This document shows, in pieces, positions 11,473-23,170 of a DNA stretch of 64,000 bases. A program made the position numbers and the translations under genes. The notes under the pieces are model-generated. The model was not told the DNA's origin. It did not search any database and was given only the letters and a program-made list of their open reading frames with translations. The first letter of the stretch is position 1. Every line of letters begins with the position of its first letter. The stretch covers positions 9,136,001-9,200,000 of the forward strand of contig JAVTVX010000017.1 of the NCBI GenBank assembly GCA_033439265.1. The letters run 5' to 3'. Source of the stretch: Dillenia suffruticosa. Its lineage: Eukaryota > Streptophyta > Magnoliopsida > Dilleniales > Dilleniaceae.

Positions 11473-11735
11473 CCGGTGGGGGTGGATTTCATTACATAGA
11501 TAATAATACTATTGACTCGAATAGGATTCGAATAGGATGAACGATTGTTGAGCCTTCCCAATGATGAGATCTGTGAAAAAATTTTTGACGCTCAAATCAA
11601 TAAAAATGATTTTTTTTAAAGAGAAAGTTATGAAAAAGAGCTTTGTATTACCTTTTGTAAGCTAAGTGTAAAATGTTGAGAACGTACCTGGCCGTTAGCA
11701 TTTAAGATGTGTATATATAGCCTGCAAGCACCAAA
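11473..11735 (-). repeat. Truncated LTR fragment of the gypsy family
   Basis: ACCGGTGGGGGTGGATTTC then CATTACATAGATAATAATAC and ATTGACTCGAATAGG match the start of the solo LTR at 58668 (GGAGGTGGGTCTTAACTGC, CATAGACAATAACTC, ACTGACTCGAGCAGG). The match continues to a TGTATATATAG box (about 11708) and then fades. Orientation is that of the 1-3655 element, whose coding strand is minus. Confidence 0.6.
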
Positions 11736-13215
11736 AGTTTCATTTTTTAATGAAAATATCATGAAATTACAGAATTTATGGTGGAAGATTTTTAAAAAAT
11801 TCAAAATTCTATTATTTATGGGAAATTCGAGTTATCATCGAGATACCTATTTTTATTGGTAATGATTAAAGATCTCATTTATAATCTCCAAAGTTGTTTC
11901 CATGATTTAGAAAAATATGTAAATATTTCTTTAGTTAATTAAACATTAACAATATGTACTAAGAGGGGGCTTCCCAGGGGAGTTGATCAAACGATTACTC
12001 TGAGAGAGATTGTATTGATAAGTATCGAGCACCAATCCAGAAAATACAGCTCACATTAACAACACGTTTTAATGTGTTTTACCTCACCAAACTATGAACT
12101 TGATGGATTTCAAATCTTTCGATAATGGGCCTGTGGACTATGTTCTATCAATTACTATTTGGGACATGCACATGTTTCCACGGTAACGTATATATAGATA
12201 TTTTAATCAAGATTCAAATTAATTCATATTACAAATCGATTAAAATATGTTTTTGTGTAGAAATTTAATCCATTTCATTTATCAAACTTCATTTATTTAA
12301 CAATTAAAAATGCAGCTATTATGTAGTGGTGCGGAACGTGCTAATTACAATTTCTTTTTATGTGATGACCTTTTAATTGAATACATATATACTAAGCAAA
12401 TTTAATGTGGGAGCTTAAAATCATTTTACGGTAATTTTTTAAATGGAGCATTAGATTTTATTTGGAAAGACAGAGATGCAATGCCTACTAATTGACTAAA
12501 ATTTGCATGAGTAAGCTAATAAGGTAAGACATTAGTTGAGTATTGATTGGGTTGGTGTGTTTTTGGGCGACCTAAGATAAGGTAATGGGCAAGCCAAAAA
12601 CAAATACACATCTTAAACAATGTATTATCAAATGTATAAATGATTGTTGGACGCGCATGTGACTTGGGATATAAGAGCTCTTTAATTATAATCAATCAAC
12701 TATTTGATTATTCAATTATCATTGTGTCTTATTATTTCAATCTCCCACTTGGCATAGGGGGAAGGTTCATTTGTTCAATAACACTTGCGTTGAGCTTGAC
12801 ACATTTTGTCGGTTCAATGGTGGGGTGATGTCAAAATTTGGATTTGGTTATGCATTTCTTCCCCATTTGTTTTTATTTTCAATAAAGTTTTTCTATATAA
12901 ATTTTTTAAATCGTTAATAATCCACAACTGTTTTAATTAAAAAAAAAAACTAACAATTTTTATAAAGCGCTTTTTTTATTCCTCTTGGGCAACTGCATCC
13001 AAGCATTTGACTACTTAAGTATCAATGAACAAATATTTAGTTAGTTTTGTGAGAAAAGTGCTAAATTTTTTAATTAAAACTCGATTTTAAATTTTAAAAA
13101 TAGAAAAAATTATATTGAAAAAGTTTTTTTTTTTAATTAATTCGAATCGAAATAAGTAAAATATGATTTTAGATATTGATTGATGAAGGAAAAAAAAGGG
13201 CACTGTAAGTGGGTT
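11736..13215. other. AT-rich intergenic DNA, nothing recognised
   Basis: No gene, LTR pair or RNA gene seen. A 62-codon open frame at 12640 has no motif. Confidence 0.45.
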
Positions 13216-13218
13216 TGG

Positions 13219-13306
13219 GTGTCCTTAAAGGGACAGTTTAGTAGTCATAACTCTCTTTCTTAATCTGGTGATTTCAAATTCGAATTTTTATGTAACCAAA
13301 AAAAAG
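13219..13306 (+). mobile_element. SINE-like element (family 1, copy 2)
   Basis: GTCCTTAAAGGGACAGTTTAG then TAGTCATAACTCTCTTTCTTA, GATTTCAAATTCGAATTTTT, ATGTAACC and an A-rich tail. It aligns with 8928-9010 and 55941-56020. The sequence between the box A-like and box B-like motifs fits a tRNA-derived head. Confidence 0.5.
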
Positions 13307-13346
13307 AAAAGTGGGTTTGGGTTGAAAGAAATTAGTTAGTTTTGAC

Positions 13347-13430
13347 GTCTTTGGATTATATTGGGCCTTACTCTTTGGTCCGTTTGGGCTTTTGATGTCG
13401 TATGTCGGCGAGTCTTGTCAAGTAAATTTA
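13347..13430 (+). promoter_or_regulatory. Upstream copy of duplicated block with site II-type TGGGCC/TGGGCT motifs
   Basis: This 84-bp block contains TGGGCC at 13362 and TGGGCT at 13385 and is repeated at 13713-13796. It lies about 0.7 kb upstream of the COX6B start codon. Site II elements (TGGGCC/T) are known to drive plant nuclear genes for cytochrome c and cytochrome c oxidase subunits. Function here is inferred from motif and position. Confidence 0.4.
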
Positions 13431-13712
13431 GTCAAATTAAATTATTAATTCGGTTAAATCGAATTATTAAAATCTCTATAAAAGATTTAAATGATAATAT
13501 CTTCTATTCCTATTTATTTAAATGTAATTTATATTATTCACATGAGTATAAACTATAATTTTAAATTTTAAAATTCATTAATAATTATAGTTTTTGAAAA
13601 CTTCAAAATTCAAGATTCAAAATTCAAACAAAATAACAAAATACTAAAATTTTAAACTAATTTACTAATCTACTAATAGTTTATAAAATTATAAAAAAAA
13701 ATAACTGACATT

Positions 13713-13796
13713 AGTCTTTGGGTTATATTGGGCCTTACTCTTTGGTACATTTGGGCTTTTGATGTCATCCGTCGGCGAGTCTAGACAAGTAAATTT
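13713..13796 (+). promoter_or_regulatory. Proximal copy of duplicated block with site II-type motifs
   Basis: Nearly identical to 13347-13430. It carries TGGGCC at 13729 and TGGGCT at 13752, 361-389 bases before the ATG at 14118. The two copies are separated by about 280 bp of AT-rich DNA. Of the two, this one is better placed to act in the COX6B promoter. Confidence 0.5.
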
Positions 13797-14117
13797 GACC
13801 CAAAGGAAATATGGACCGACGAATAGGAAATTTTGAACAACTCCAAGATGAAGCCACGTGTAGAACCGTCTCCTAATCTTAACGGCCTTTGAACGCGTCC
13901 ATTCACAACCAGGCTGAGTGGACTCCTTTCTCGTTGCTCGAGTAGATTTCTCGTTTCAGGTACAGCTGCGCGTCTACGGTCCACCCTAACCCCCTCCCAC
14001 TTTTCACTTCCGCCAACCGTTCTCCACTCTCTGTTACCAACGCCGCCCCCTCTCTGTGTGGGATTTTCTCGGTGATAAAGAGCGATCAGATTGGTCACTT
14101 CTTCTCTCTCTTCGTCA

Positions 14118-17100
14118 ATGGCGGACGTCGAAATCGCCAAAATTCCTACCCTCAAGGAGGTACCAATTCCTTTCTCTCTCTTTCTCTCCCTCTCCCTTCT
14201 TGCTTTCATTCTCAACTCGAGCTTTATTGCTACGGATTCATCGGTTAATTATTATGGGACCAAATTTTTTTAATGATCTTGTTTGATAAGCTCTCGAGGC
14301 CATTGTGCTTGAGTTATAAATTAACCAGGGTGAGATTGTAAATTGTAGATATAGATGACCATACTATCACAATTTAGCATCAACAGCATTGATTAGGGCT
14401 TGTTTTGGATTGCCATGGTTGAATTAGCTTTAATAGTTTTGCCTCCAGTCAATGTGTCTTGATCATACTTGTGCTCGGTTTCCCCCTAAAAGATTTGTTG
14501 GTGGGTAAAGTTTCAAATTGTATACTGTTATCATAATTGGGCAAGTTAAGAGGTTTGAACTGATTCCGTGTTTATATGCTTGGCTTTCTTTGTCTTGTTT
14601 ACGATGTAATATACTTGCTTCATTGTTATCGTCCATTTGATTATAACACTCTTTGATACCCGCAGCCACCATCTTAGGGAGCAACTCTAACTCTGACTCT
14701 AGTCTGAGTGACTATGGACTTTATTTACTAGGATTTCTGATGAAGGTGGTTTATGATATGAAACAAGGAAAGGCTTTTGGAAACCGGATAGTGGAGCTGC
14801 TTAATAAGCCCGCATGGTTGTTGCCTTTGAAGTGTCAGGGTTGGGAAACAGGATAATGTGGATGGGAGAGACTGGACTAAAAGAAAGATGCCTGCTTGGA
14901 GCTTCTCTTCATTGTACAGAAAAGAGTGTTTCTTTTGATATCTTAAGTTTCTTGTTGATGTGAACCTCCCTTCTACCTATATTCATCTTCTCCAAAAAAA
15001 CTTAAATATTCAGTTATCAGGAAAGAAGAGGTGTCTGGTGTTAGAAAGTTTGAAATATCTTTTGGTTTTTTGTACCAGTCTGTTGAACCTACAGAAAAGG
15101 TCATTTTGTTTCAATGTTTTTTGCTTTGAATTTTCTTCTCTAAGACAAACCTTAGTGTTTATGAAGAAGCAATATGATGAGGTACTTGGATCTGAATTTC
15201 ATGTGGAATTTATATCACAATGGTCTTCAAAGTTGTCTGATTTCTTTGATTTATGTTTTTATGGAGTTCGTAGTCACTAACTTTAATGTATTTGCATTTG
15301 TGGTTAAGCTAGCTTGAATCAGTTAATTGTTTAATGATCTATGTGGCTCTTATTTATAACAAGGGTTATCAAATCCAGATTTGAATCATGAACCAAAAAG
15401 CTGATTTTTAGAATCATGTATCAAATCAAGTTGTAAATTGGAAGATTGAGTATTATGTATTATTTGTGGTTTATTGGTATTGTTTATTTTGTTATTAGAG
15501 AATTGGCCTTCAAGAGTTTCTTGAGACAGTTAAAGGGGTGACACCTGAATTAATTGTAAAAGGTGAAAGGTTCTAGGCCAGTTTTTGGGGCTTAAAAGGA
15601 GTAGAAAAGCAAAAATTGTGGTAAACACGTCTGCTAAGGACTACAAAAAGTACAATCATTAAACACGTCTCTTGGCTTTTTATTTTTGAACACCGGTGTC
15701 TGTTGTTCTTCTTCAGCATCCCTCCGTGTTATTATTCCTTCTTTTTTGCCTTCATCAACTGTCCTTTTTTGACATCTTCTTCACCCCTGATCATCGAAGT
15801 AAGACCACTCGCAACCTCAGAATTTTATTCCAGCCTATTCTTCATTTTCTTCTGTTATTCTTTTTTCTTGTCGGCACATGAAATCCACGCGCAGCCTTTC
15901 TGACGTCGGATCTTCAAGAAACTACCACCATTCATGTCTCTCACCTGTTTGGTGGCTATGTGCTCCAAACAATGTTGTTTTGCAGATGTCAATGGAGCGC
16001 TCTTCTGTCTCCTTTTTCTTCGTTTTTTCCCCGGCAACCAAGGGAACTGTACAAGATCTCTAACTTGACATGACTTGGCATGATTCAAATCAAATCATGT
16101 GATCTGCTTCCAATTTCTATTCTCTTCCGATTCACATGACCCAAATCGTGCTTGTTTGAATTGAATCTTGAATCATGCGGTTTTGATTGCCATGTTTACA
16201 ATTGCTTACCTTCTAGTGTTATGTAGATAAAATCATTCATTGCTACTGATTGACATAGTTACAGCAGACCTGTGGCTAGATCTTGTTATTTTGTTTTGAT
16301 CACTAAGGAGTTCAGATGTTGTGTTTACAATCAATGCATTTATTTGTACAACAATTGATAATTACACTCAATGGCTACCACAGTAGAGATCTGAGACTGA
16401 GGGCATTGTCCAGGTGAATGTATTTTTTATGTTACCTTCAAAGGGGCCTCAGCATCAAATATCTAGCGAGGCGTGATCAATTGCTCCAAATGGTTAATGT
16501 TATGAAGAACGATACGAGTGTTATTTCATATTTTAAAATGGCCTCTTATTTTAGTTAACACCAACTTATAAGAGAGTCCCAAACATGTGGAATATGAAAT
16601 GACATTAAAAGGGTCTGAAAATTTTTGAACTATGGGCTTCCTACTTTAATACCCTAATTTATCCAAAGGTTGGGTACACGGTGTTGGATGTGTGTATTAT
16701 TTTATATCTTAATCAAGGGATATGCTTACAACCAAATATTGAGGGGGAGATGGTGGTTCTATGGGAGGTTTGAAGATTAAGAAATTAATGTAAACTGTTT
16801 AAGATGGTGAGTTTTGAATTTTCTGCTAAGTTCTTGCTTGTCCATGAAAAGCAGCATTGTTGCTTATGAATCTTTAATTAGAGTGGCTGAAGCATAGAAA
16901 TGTTCAAGATTGGGAGCTCCAGATGTCCTCTAAACTCCTGGATTCTTCATATAGGATTTCACTGTTATGCTGGCACAAGTGGAGAGCTAATTTCTTTCTA
17001 CAGGCTTGACTCTCTGTTGGAATTTCAAAAGCTTGTAATAGCATTGCTATATTATATGTATTTGGTTTTCTTTGGAGGCTTTTGGGACAGGTTTTTGTCT

Positions 17101-19315
17101 CTAAGATAGCCTCCAGAGGGAGGGAGGACTTGGCAATAGATTTTTTCTTTTGTATATTGGATTTGAGGAATCAGTTGGTTGTTTTTGCAATGTAATTGGG
17201 TGAAGATTGTGTGACCTTCAGACATTTATCGGCTTACAGAGGGCTGTCTCCTAGTTAGGGGATTGGACTGGGTTTTGGTCCTTATGGGCCAAGGTTGGTT
17301 ATTTCACTTTAAGGCTTGGGACTATCTAACATGAACATAGGGCTTTTACACCCAAACCCTACATTTTCTCAAACGTGGCCCCAGCCAACATGATCATCTG
17401 CTTCTTTCGTTCCCTTGTCAGTGTTGATGCTTTAGTTTCATAACGCACTTTTGGTTTTCATAACGCACTTTTGGTTCATCACGGGTGCACTTCACTTGGT
17501 CTCAAGATTCTTGATCCGACTGTGTCAATAAATACATTACAACTTCCATCTCTATTGTGGTCGGCAATATCTTTTGCATCTCTTGTACAAGCTGCATCAA
17601 AAATGATATTGCTTTAGGCTGCATTTGGGATTGGAGTGAAGAACTTCTTATTTGGGGCAGAAGCACTTGTTGAATAATTGATGATTGCAAATTACATCCC
17701 CCTCCCCACCACAAAATAAAAGGTACTACTTTTTGAAGCAAACTTTTTTCTCTTCCAAGAAACTCTTACATATTATCAGTTCTCTCTTCTTTATGATATT
17801 ATCCCAGAACTTCTACCCTTTCAAGGCATACCGTTAGGCCATAACTAATAGTTGCTCCTTGCATGGTCTTCTTAGAAAGACAAGTCCTTCAGCCTAATAT
17901 TTAGAATAAGGGAGACAGAAATTTGAATTTATGGTAACTGAAGAATTCCAGTGCTTTTGAATGACAAGAAGTAGTAGGATGAGCTATCAATTATCATGCT
18001 TTAATAAAAGAAATTTTGGGTTTTGAAGAAACAGATTTATGAGGTTTTGCCGTTGTCAGCTTGACATCGTGGAGATCCGCTTCTGCTCTACGCTCGTGAA
18101 ACCTGACATCTATCTTGTCTTATCATTAACAAGACCAAACACAGCCATGTTGATTTGTGCTTAAAGTTTCCTTCCGAATCTAGTGACCATTACAGTCTTA
18201 TGGTGGGACTTCATTTTAGTGCTGATGTTGAATTATATCCTTTTTATGGGTTTCTATCAAGATAGAAAAGAAGCTACTAACTCCTTAGACTGGATATTAA
18301 ATTTCATCTCCTTGATTGTCCTGTCTTGACAGTTATGCAAACTTTTTCTTTGGGGGCTTTTCTGCCGTCTCAATCATTTCATGTTTTTTCAGCAATATCT
18401 ATTGAAGGATGAGAAGGTAGACCTTGATAAAAAAGCAGCCGAAGCTGAGGTTGTGAAGCCTGTGATTGCTGTCACAGAGGAAGTTGCTGCTGAAAAAGCT
18501 GAAGACACTCCTGCTGCTGCCTCAGAGAGCACTAAAGTTCCCCCTCCAGCTGCTGATGAAGGCAGTGAAGCCCCTCCGGCTGCTGAAGAAGGCAATAATG
18601 TGACTCCTCAGGAAAGCAGCGAATCTAACCCACCTGCAGATGAGGAAACCAGTGGAGCTGCTGAACAAGAAGAATCTGGAGATCAAGTTGCTGAAGAGAC
18701 ATCAGAGATAAAGGTTTGCTTTTCTTGGCCATTTCCCATGACCCTTCACAGATAGCGACTTGATCATCTATATTTATACTGCATCATCTTTTCTTTGCTG
18801 ATGTATGGTGATTGGACTCCAGCTTGAGACAGCACCAGCAGATTTCCGTTTCCCAACTACCAACCAGACAAGGCATTGCTTTACACGATACATTGAGTAT
18901 CACAGGTTAGTTTTATATGCTCATTAACCTGCGTCTCATTTGTTCCTTGGATGTACTCTCAATTTGCATATCCTGGTTACGTGCTGGACCTTAATTGCAA
19001 TTGCAATGAAGAGGACTATTTTGCATCATTCTTTTTTTTTTTTGTTTGACTATTTGTTAAGCTTGATTAAAGTGGGGAACAATGTTTTTCCTTAGGAGAG
19101 AAGAAGAAAACTACTCTTGTAATCCCTAAGATTTTTTATTTTTATTTTTATTTTTATTTTCTTATTTTCGTTATGTTTGGATGTGGAAGAGACTGATGGT
19201 GTTTAGTGTGTAGAGATACCTCTGGTGTTTATTTTGCTCGTTGGCTTAGGATTCCTTCCTTTTGGATGTTGTGGATCTACTTGTAATTTTGTGATGGCTT
19301 TCTATTGTTGCTTTG

Positions 19316-19351
<36 letters not shown>

Positions 19352-21755
19352 TCAGTTCTCTTCCACTTGGGAAAATCCTTAGGTTATTCATTTCTGAATT
19401 CCAAAAAAAAAAGAGGCTTGATTGCATTATTCATTTCAGGTGCATTGCTGCAAAAGGGGAAGGCTCTCCTGAATGCACCAAGTTCGCAAAGTATTACCGC
19501 TCACTTTGCCCCAGCGAATGGGTATGCTATTTTTCTCATTATGTTTTCACTTTGATTTTATTCCTTGCTTTTTGGTAAGTTCTTTTGATTTTTCATGTAG
19601 TGAATTTGAAGTTTGTGTTTGGACATTATGTTCTACTTCTGTTCAGTTGTCCATTTTATTAAAAAGAGAAGCCTCTTAACTCTTAAACTATTGTGGAAAA
19701 TTTTTATCATGGTGGATTATCTCTGATGATGCTTGTCAGGCAGGATAGTTAACCGCAACAGGAAGTTTAACAATTTATCATGTGTACAAGAAGTAGCAGT
19801 AAGACAATATGATTCTTTTTTTCTTGATACCACTAAGATTTCACTTTTTCGCCTCTGTATGGCACAGCCATTTTCCTAATTACATATTTATAGGATTTTT
19901 AAACCTTTTCTATTTATGTGCTGCTTGCCCTACCAAATTACCAAAGACTTTTGTGGCTAACGCATTCCTATTAAATATCCTTAAAAGGGGATTTCAGTAG
20001 CCTCCTTAGAATCCAAGCCTATCGAAGTGCTAGTAATTGTAACTTGGGGGTAGCATTTTTATTCCTCATGCTCAGGGTCTTGACTTATATGACATCAGGT
20101 CAAATCTTACCTCCAATAGTGATGGGCCAAATGCAGCTAGTTATTATCTTTTCAGTCTTACGCATAATCCACCCAGTTTTTTGTGATAAATAGCTTAAGC
20201 ATACCAAATACCAGAATTAGATGCAGGCACTAGATACAAATAATGTTTGGAGGTAGACAAGGCGATAATGTATTCAAAGTCATAAATTCCAAGGAAGGCT
20301 GGCAATGAAACTCCTTTAGTTTAGAAAAAGTAACTCTTACAAATAATTTTTGATACCCTTTGTGCCTTAAATGGCCTAAAAACTCCAAATGGGACAATAC
20401 AACAGTTTACACATAATTGGCATTAAAAGCATAATGCAAAGAGGCCCTGGTTTTGTATATCAATATTGATGAGAGCACGAATTATTTCCCCATGTAGTCT
20501 TTGCTGAGAACTTTGTCAAGTCACTAAGGAAACCACCAAACCTACACCCTAAATACCACCATCCGTGCATGGACAAAAACAAACAAAAGGGAAGAGCAAG
20601 AATATGACTTAAACACAGCTCATGGTAGCATCTTATCTAGCTCATAGTTTTCCATGCCTTTTTGTAAGAAGGGTTCACTCGGTGCACAAGTGCTCCTCAG
20701 CTTAGTGCAGAGGTAGGGAGAAGGTGGACGTATATGTACGTAGTCTTCCCTTTGCATTTTTGCAAAGAAGCTGTTTCCACGTCTTGAATCCGTGACCTCG
20801 AGGTCACTAAAGGAGCAACTCAACCGTTTTGCCAAAGTTCGCCATGATAAGAAAACCTTGTTCTTATGCTTACAAATGTTTGGGAAACGCAATCTAGTGG
20901 GTTTGCAAACATTATCCTAAGAGTTTACTTGATAATGATTTTTTCTAATAAATTAGCAAATAATTCTATAATTTGAAGTTGGAAATATAGGATTGAATCT
21001 TTTATTGTCCTGTGGTTTCCAGTTGCTTTAATGTAAATAAGTCTCTGGGCGACCCGCCCTTTTCTGGGTGTTAACAGTGGTGAGATAAGTATAGGGAAGC
21101 CAGCACCTTCCTCGTAAATTGCTTTGTTATAAAAGTTATTTTTCAAATTGAAGTTTGGAAAATACGCTTTTTCTGCTTATTCATATCATGCACCAGCACC
21201 TTACCGACCTCTAAAGAAATTATGAAGCATGTTTTCAGATGGAAAGACTAACTGAGTTTCTGCTTCATTTTAGTGGCTGTAGATGAGCATTTCATGGTCA
21301 TAATGGCTAAAGAAATGTAAGATGATATTGTAAAGATCGAAGCCCAATAGACACAGTAGATCAAACTATTACTTGATTTGATACTCCTGTGATGTAGAAA
21401 TGTAGTTGCATCCTGGCAGTATAAACATCTTGTGCAACATGATCAGAGGATATTGTTGATTACAATAATTTGTTTCAATTTGGACATAATTCTTAAATCG
21501 GTTCTGTAACCACCTGGAAGCATTTCAATTCTCAAACTTCCCTGATTTCCTATTTCCTGGGCAAAGTATGTCTTTTGGCATTTCAGCCTGCTTTTGGTTA
21601 TTTGTGGGGGTTGTTTTGTTGTTTTTGAGAACATTGGCAGTAGTCTTGATAAACCTGTTCGTTTGGAATTGCTTGAAGTTGATATGTTTTCATGTATGCA
21701 GATTGAAAGATGGAATGAGCAGCGGGAGAATGGCACGTTTCCTGGCCCTTTGTAG
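14118..21755 (+). CDS. COX6B: Cytochrome c oxidase subunit 6b (COX6B/COX12 family), long plant form
   Basis: Five exons: 14118-14159, 18393-18713, 18823-18905, 19440-19521 and 21702-21755 (582 nt, 193 residues). All introns are GT-AG and the phases close. The product is a nuclear-encoded subunit of mitochondrial complex IV, located on the intermembrane-space side. The C-terminal domain (about 122-193) is the conserved part: C140-X9-C150 (in HCFTRYIEYHRC) and C161-X10-C172 (in ECTKFAKYYRSLC), the twin-cysteine motifs that form two disulfides, then the terminal FPGPL. Residues 15-121 are an acidic Ala/Glu/Pro-rich extension found in the long plant isoform; length matches that isoform (about 190 residues). 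The ATG is preceded by a CT-rich leader and begins MADVEIAKIPTLKE. Intron 1 is 4.2 kb and intron 4 is 2.2 kb; both hold transposon debris. Identification is firm. Confidence 0.93.
14160..18392 (+). other. COX6B intron 1 (4.2 kb)
   Basis: GT-AG intron. It contains a probable transposon at about 15358-16200 and a short tandem duplication of TTTCATAACGCACTTTTGG at about 17436-17475. Open frames within it (up to 106 codons) show no known motifs and are not called. Confidence 0.7.
15358..16205. mobile_element. Possible non-autonomous DNA transposon in intron 1
   Basis: The left end (GGTTATCAAATCCAG, GATTTGAATCATGAACC, AAATTGGAAGATTGAG) resembles the reverse complement of the right end (GGCAATCAAAACCGC, ATGATTCAAGATTC, AAATTGGAAGCAGATC). 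This suggests degenerate inverted termini about 100 bp long around a CT-rich centre. No transposase and no clear target duplication were seen. Confidence 0.35.
19319..19349. repeat. (CT)n microsatellite in COX6B intron 3
   Basis: About 15 CT units, 90 bases upstream of exon 4; it lies within the intron, not the coding sequence. Confidence 0.9.
20668..20840 (-). mobile_element. tRNA-derived SINE in COX6B intron 4
   Basis: Read on minus, a tRNA-like head carries a box A-like GGCAAAACGGTTGAG near 20833 and a box B-like GGTCACGGATTCAAGAC near 20785. A body follows with GGAAACAGCTTCTTTGC, the AAATGCAAAGGGAAGACTACG segment (20752-20736 region) and CTCCCTACCTCTGC. This layout (tRNA head, ‘GTGGAAACAGC’, ‘TGCA…GTAGG’ body) is that of a common angiosperm SINE. 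The 90-codon open frame across it is incidental. Confidence 0.7.
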
Positions 21756-22690
21756 ATGGTGCCTGTCTACTGCTCCATCTGCAGCTCGGGTCCTGCACTA
21801 TCACCAGATTAGTACTGAATCTGCCGGATAAATTTCTTGAAATGAGAACATCACTGTCTCATGAAACCCTGGACAAAATGATTGAGTCAAATAAATTTTT
21901 TTTTTGGGATGTTAACTTGCTATCATAAAAAGTTTGTTGTCGTCATGAAATAATGAATACAAAATTTTTCTCTGGACTGCTTTTTGTAGTGTAACAAGTT
22001 TTAAAAATTGCAGCGGTTCCCTTATGAGTTTTACATGCATCTCTAATAATTAAATGTAATAATCTATTTGTTGGATTATTATTTCATGTTAGGCCATGAG
22101 AAGCATAGATGATTCAAGGGTGAGGAACTAAAGAGTAGACCCAGCTAAGTGCATCTATATTGGCTCACTGATATGAATGTGGCGCACCTATTGCATTTTT
22201 TCTGGGTAAGCTCATTTAATCACCGATGAGTTACCATCTTGTTGGTGCGCTTATCGTCTTCCCGGTCATGAAGAAAAGGTTTCTGATGCAGGTGTTATCT
22301 GTTTGGCCTGAACCAAGTGGCAGCATGATACTGTTATCATCTATTGCATCTCTGGAATGCTACCATCTATATTGACAATAAATGAAACCATGATGAGATA
22401 ATCGCCATCACCGTCTTGTACACGTGTGTCATCTCAATAGACTTAGAATTTTTTCCTGAATAGCACCTTCTGGGTTGAAACATTGGAGGCTGCTCTTGTA
22501 CCTTTTCCTTGGCTCAACATTTTGCAAACAGGTGTCATGCTGCCTTAATGAAATCTAATCCCCCGCAACATCAAGCGGAAAAAGAGCATTGCGCACAGGC
22601 TTGATTGCCCTCCTAGGTCTGTTTGGCTCAGCTCCTATAGGGTTCGGGCCATATGCACGCGCACGATTGAAAGGTTGAAAGAGTTTCTTA
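21756..22690. other. COX6B 3' UTR and intergenic DNA
   Basis: No coding sequence recognised. The polyadenylation site is not fixed: an AATAAA occurs near 22377 but is far from the stop codon. Confidence 0.4.
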
Positions 22691-22693
22691 GTG

Positions 22694-23170
22694 TGTCACG
22701 TACTCAAGTAATGAACTCAAATCTAATAAAAAAATTCAATCCAAAAGATCGACATGTTGGGTGAGATAGCCTATTGGATTTAAATACTATTTTATAATTT
22801 TTTGGGAATCCGATATGGAATTCGTAATATTACTCTCCCCTTGAGAAGCCGTACGTCCACGGACAGTTTTTACCCTTGACGGTTTTCACTCTGACGGGTA
22901 GCCTTTTTTCTCTTCGGACAGCTTTCACTTCGATACCAGGTAACCCTTTTTCAGTTTGGACGGTTCTCACTTTGGCACTAGGTAATCCTTTTCCAGGTAG
23001 CGTTTTTCCATATTAGACCGGAAGCTCTTATACCAATTTGTCACGTATCCAAATAATGGACTCAACCCCAATAGGAGCATTCGGCCTAAAAGATCGATCT
23101 GTCGAGTGAGAGAGTTTATTGGATTTAAATACTATTTTATAATTTCTTGGAGATGCAATACGAAAATTTT
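22694..23170 (-). mobile_element. TRIM-like non-autonomous LTR mini-retrotransposon
   Basis: Two direct terminal repeats of about 130 bp (22694-22829 and 23039-23170) both start TGTCACGTA and share TATTGGATTTAAATACTATT. Read on minus, the 5' repeat ends …CGTGACA. After a few bases comes GGTATAAGAGCTTC (23034-23021), a diverged form of the TGGTATCAGAGC primer-binding site complementary to initiator tRNA-Met. The polypurine tract CTTCTCAAGGGGAGAG (22848-22833) abuts the other repeat. The interior is only about 200 bp and non-coding, which fits a TRIM. No TSD was confirmed. Confidence 0.75.

Noticed and set aside
19225-19578. 117-codon ORF overlapping COX6B exon 4
   Set aside because: Wrong frame relative to the COX6B exon and runs through a CT microsatellite.
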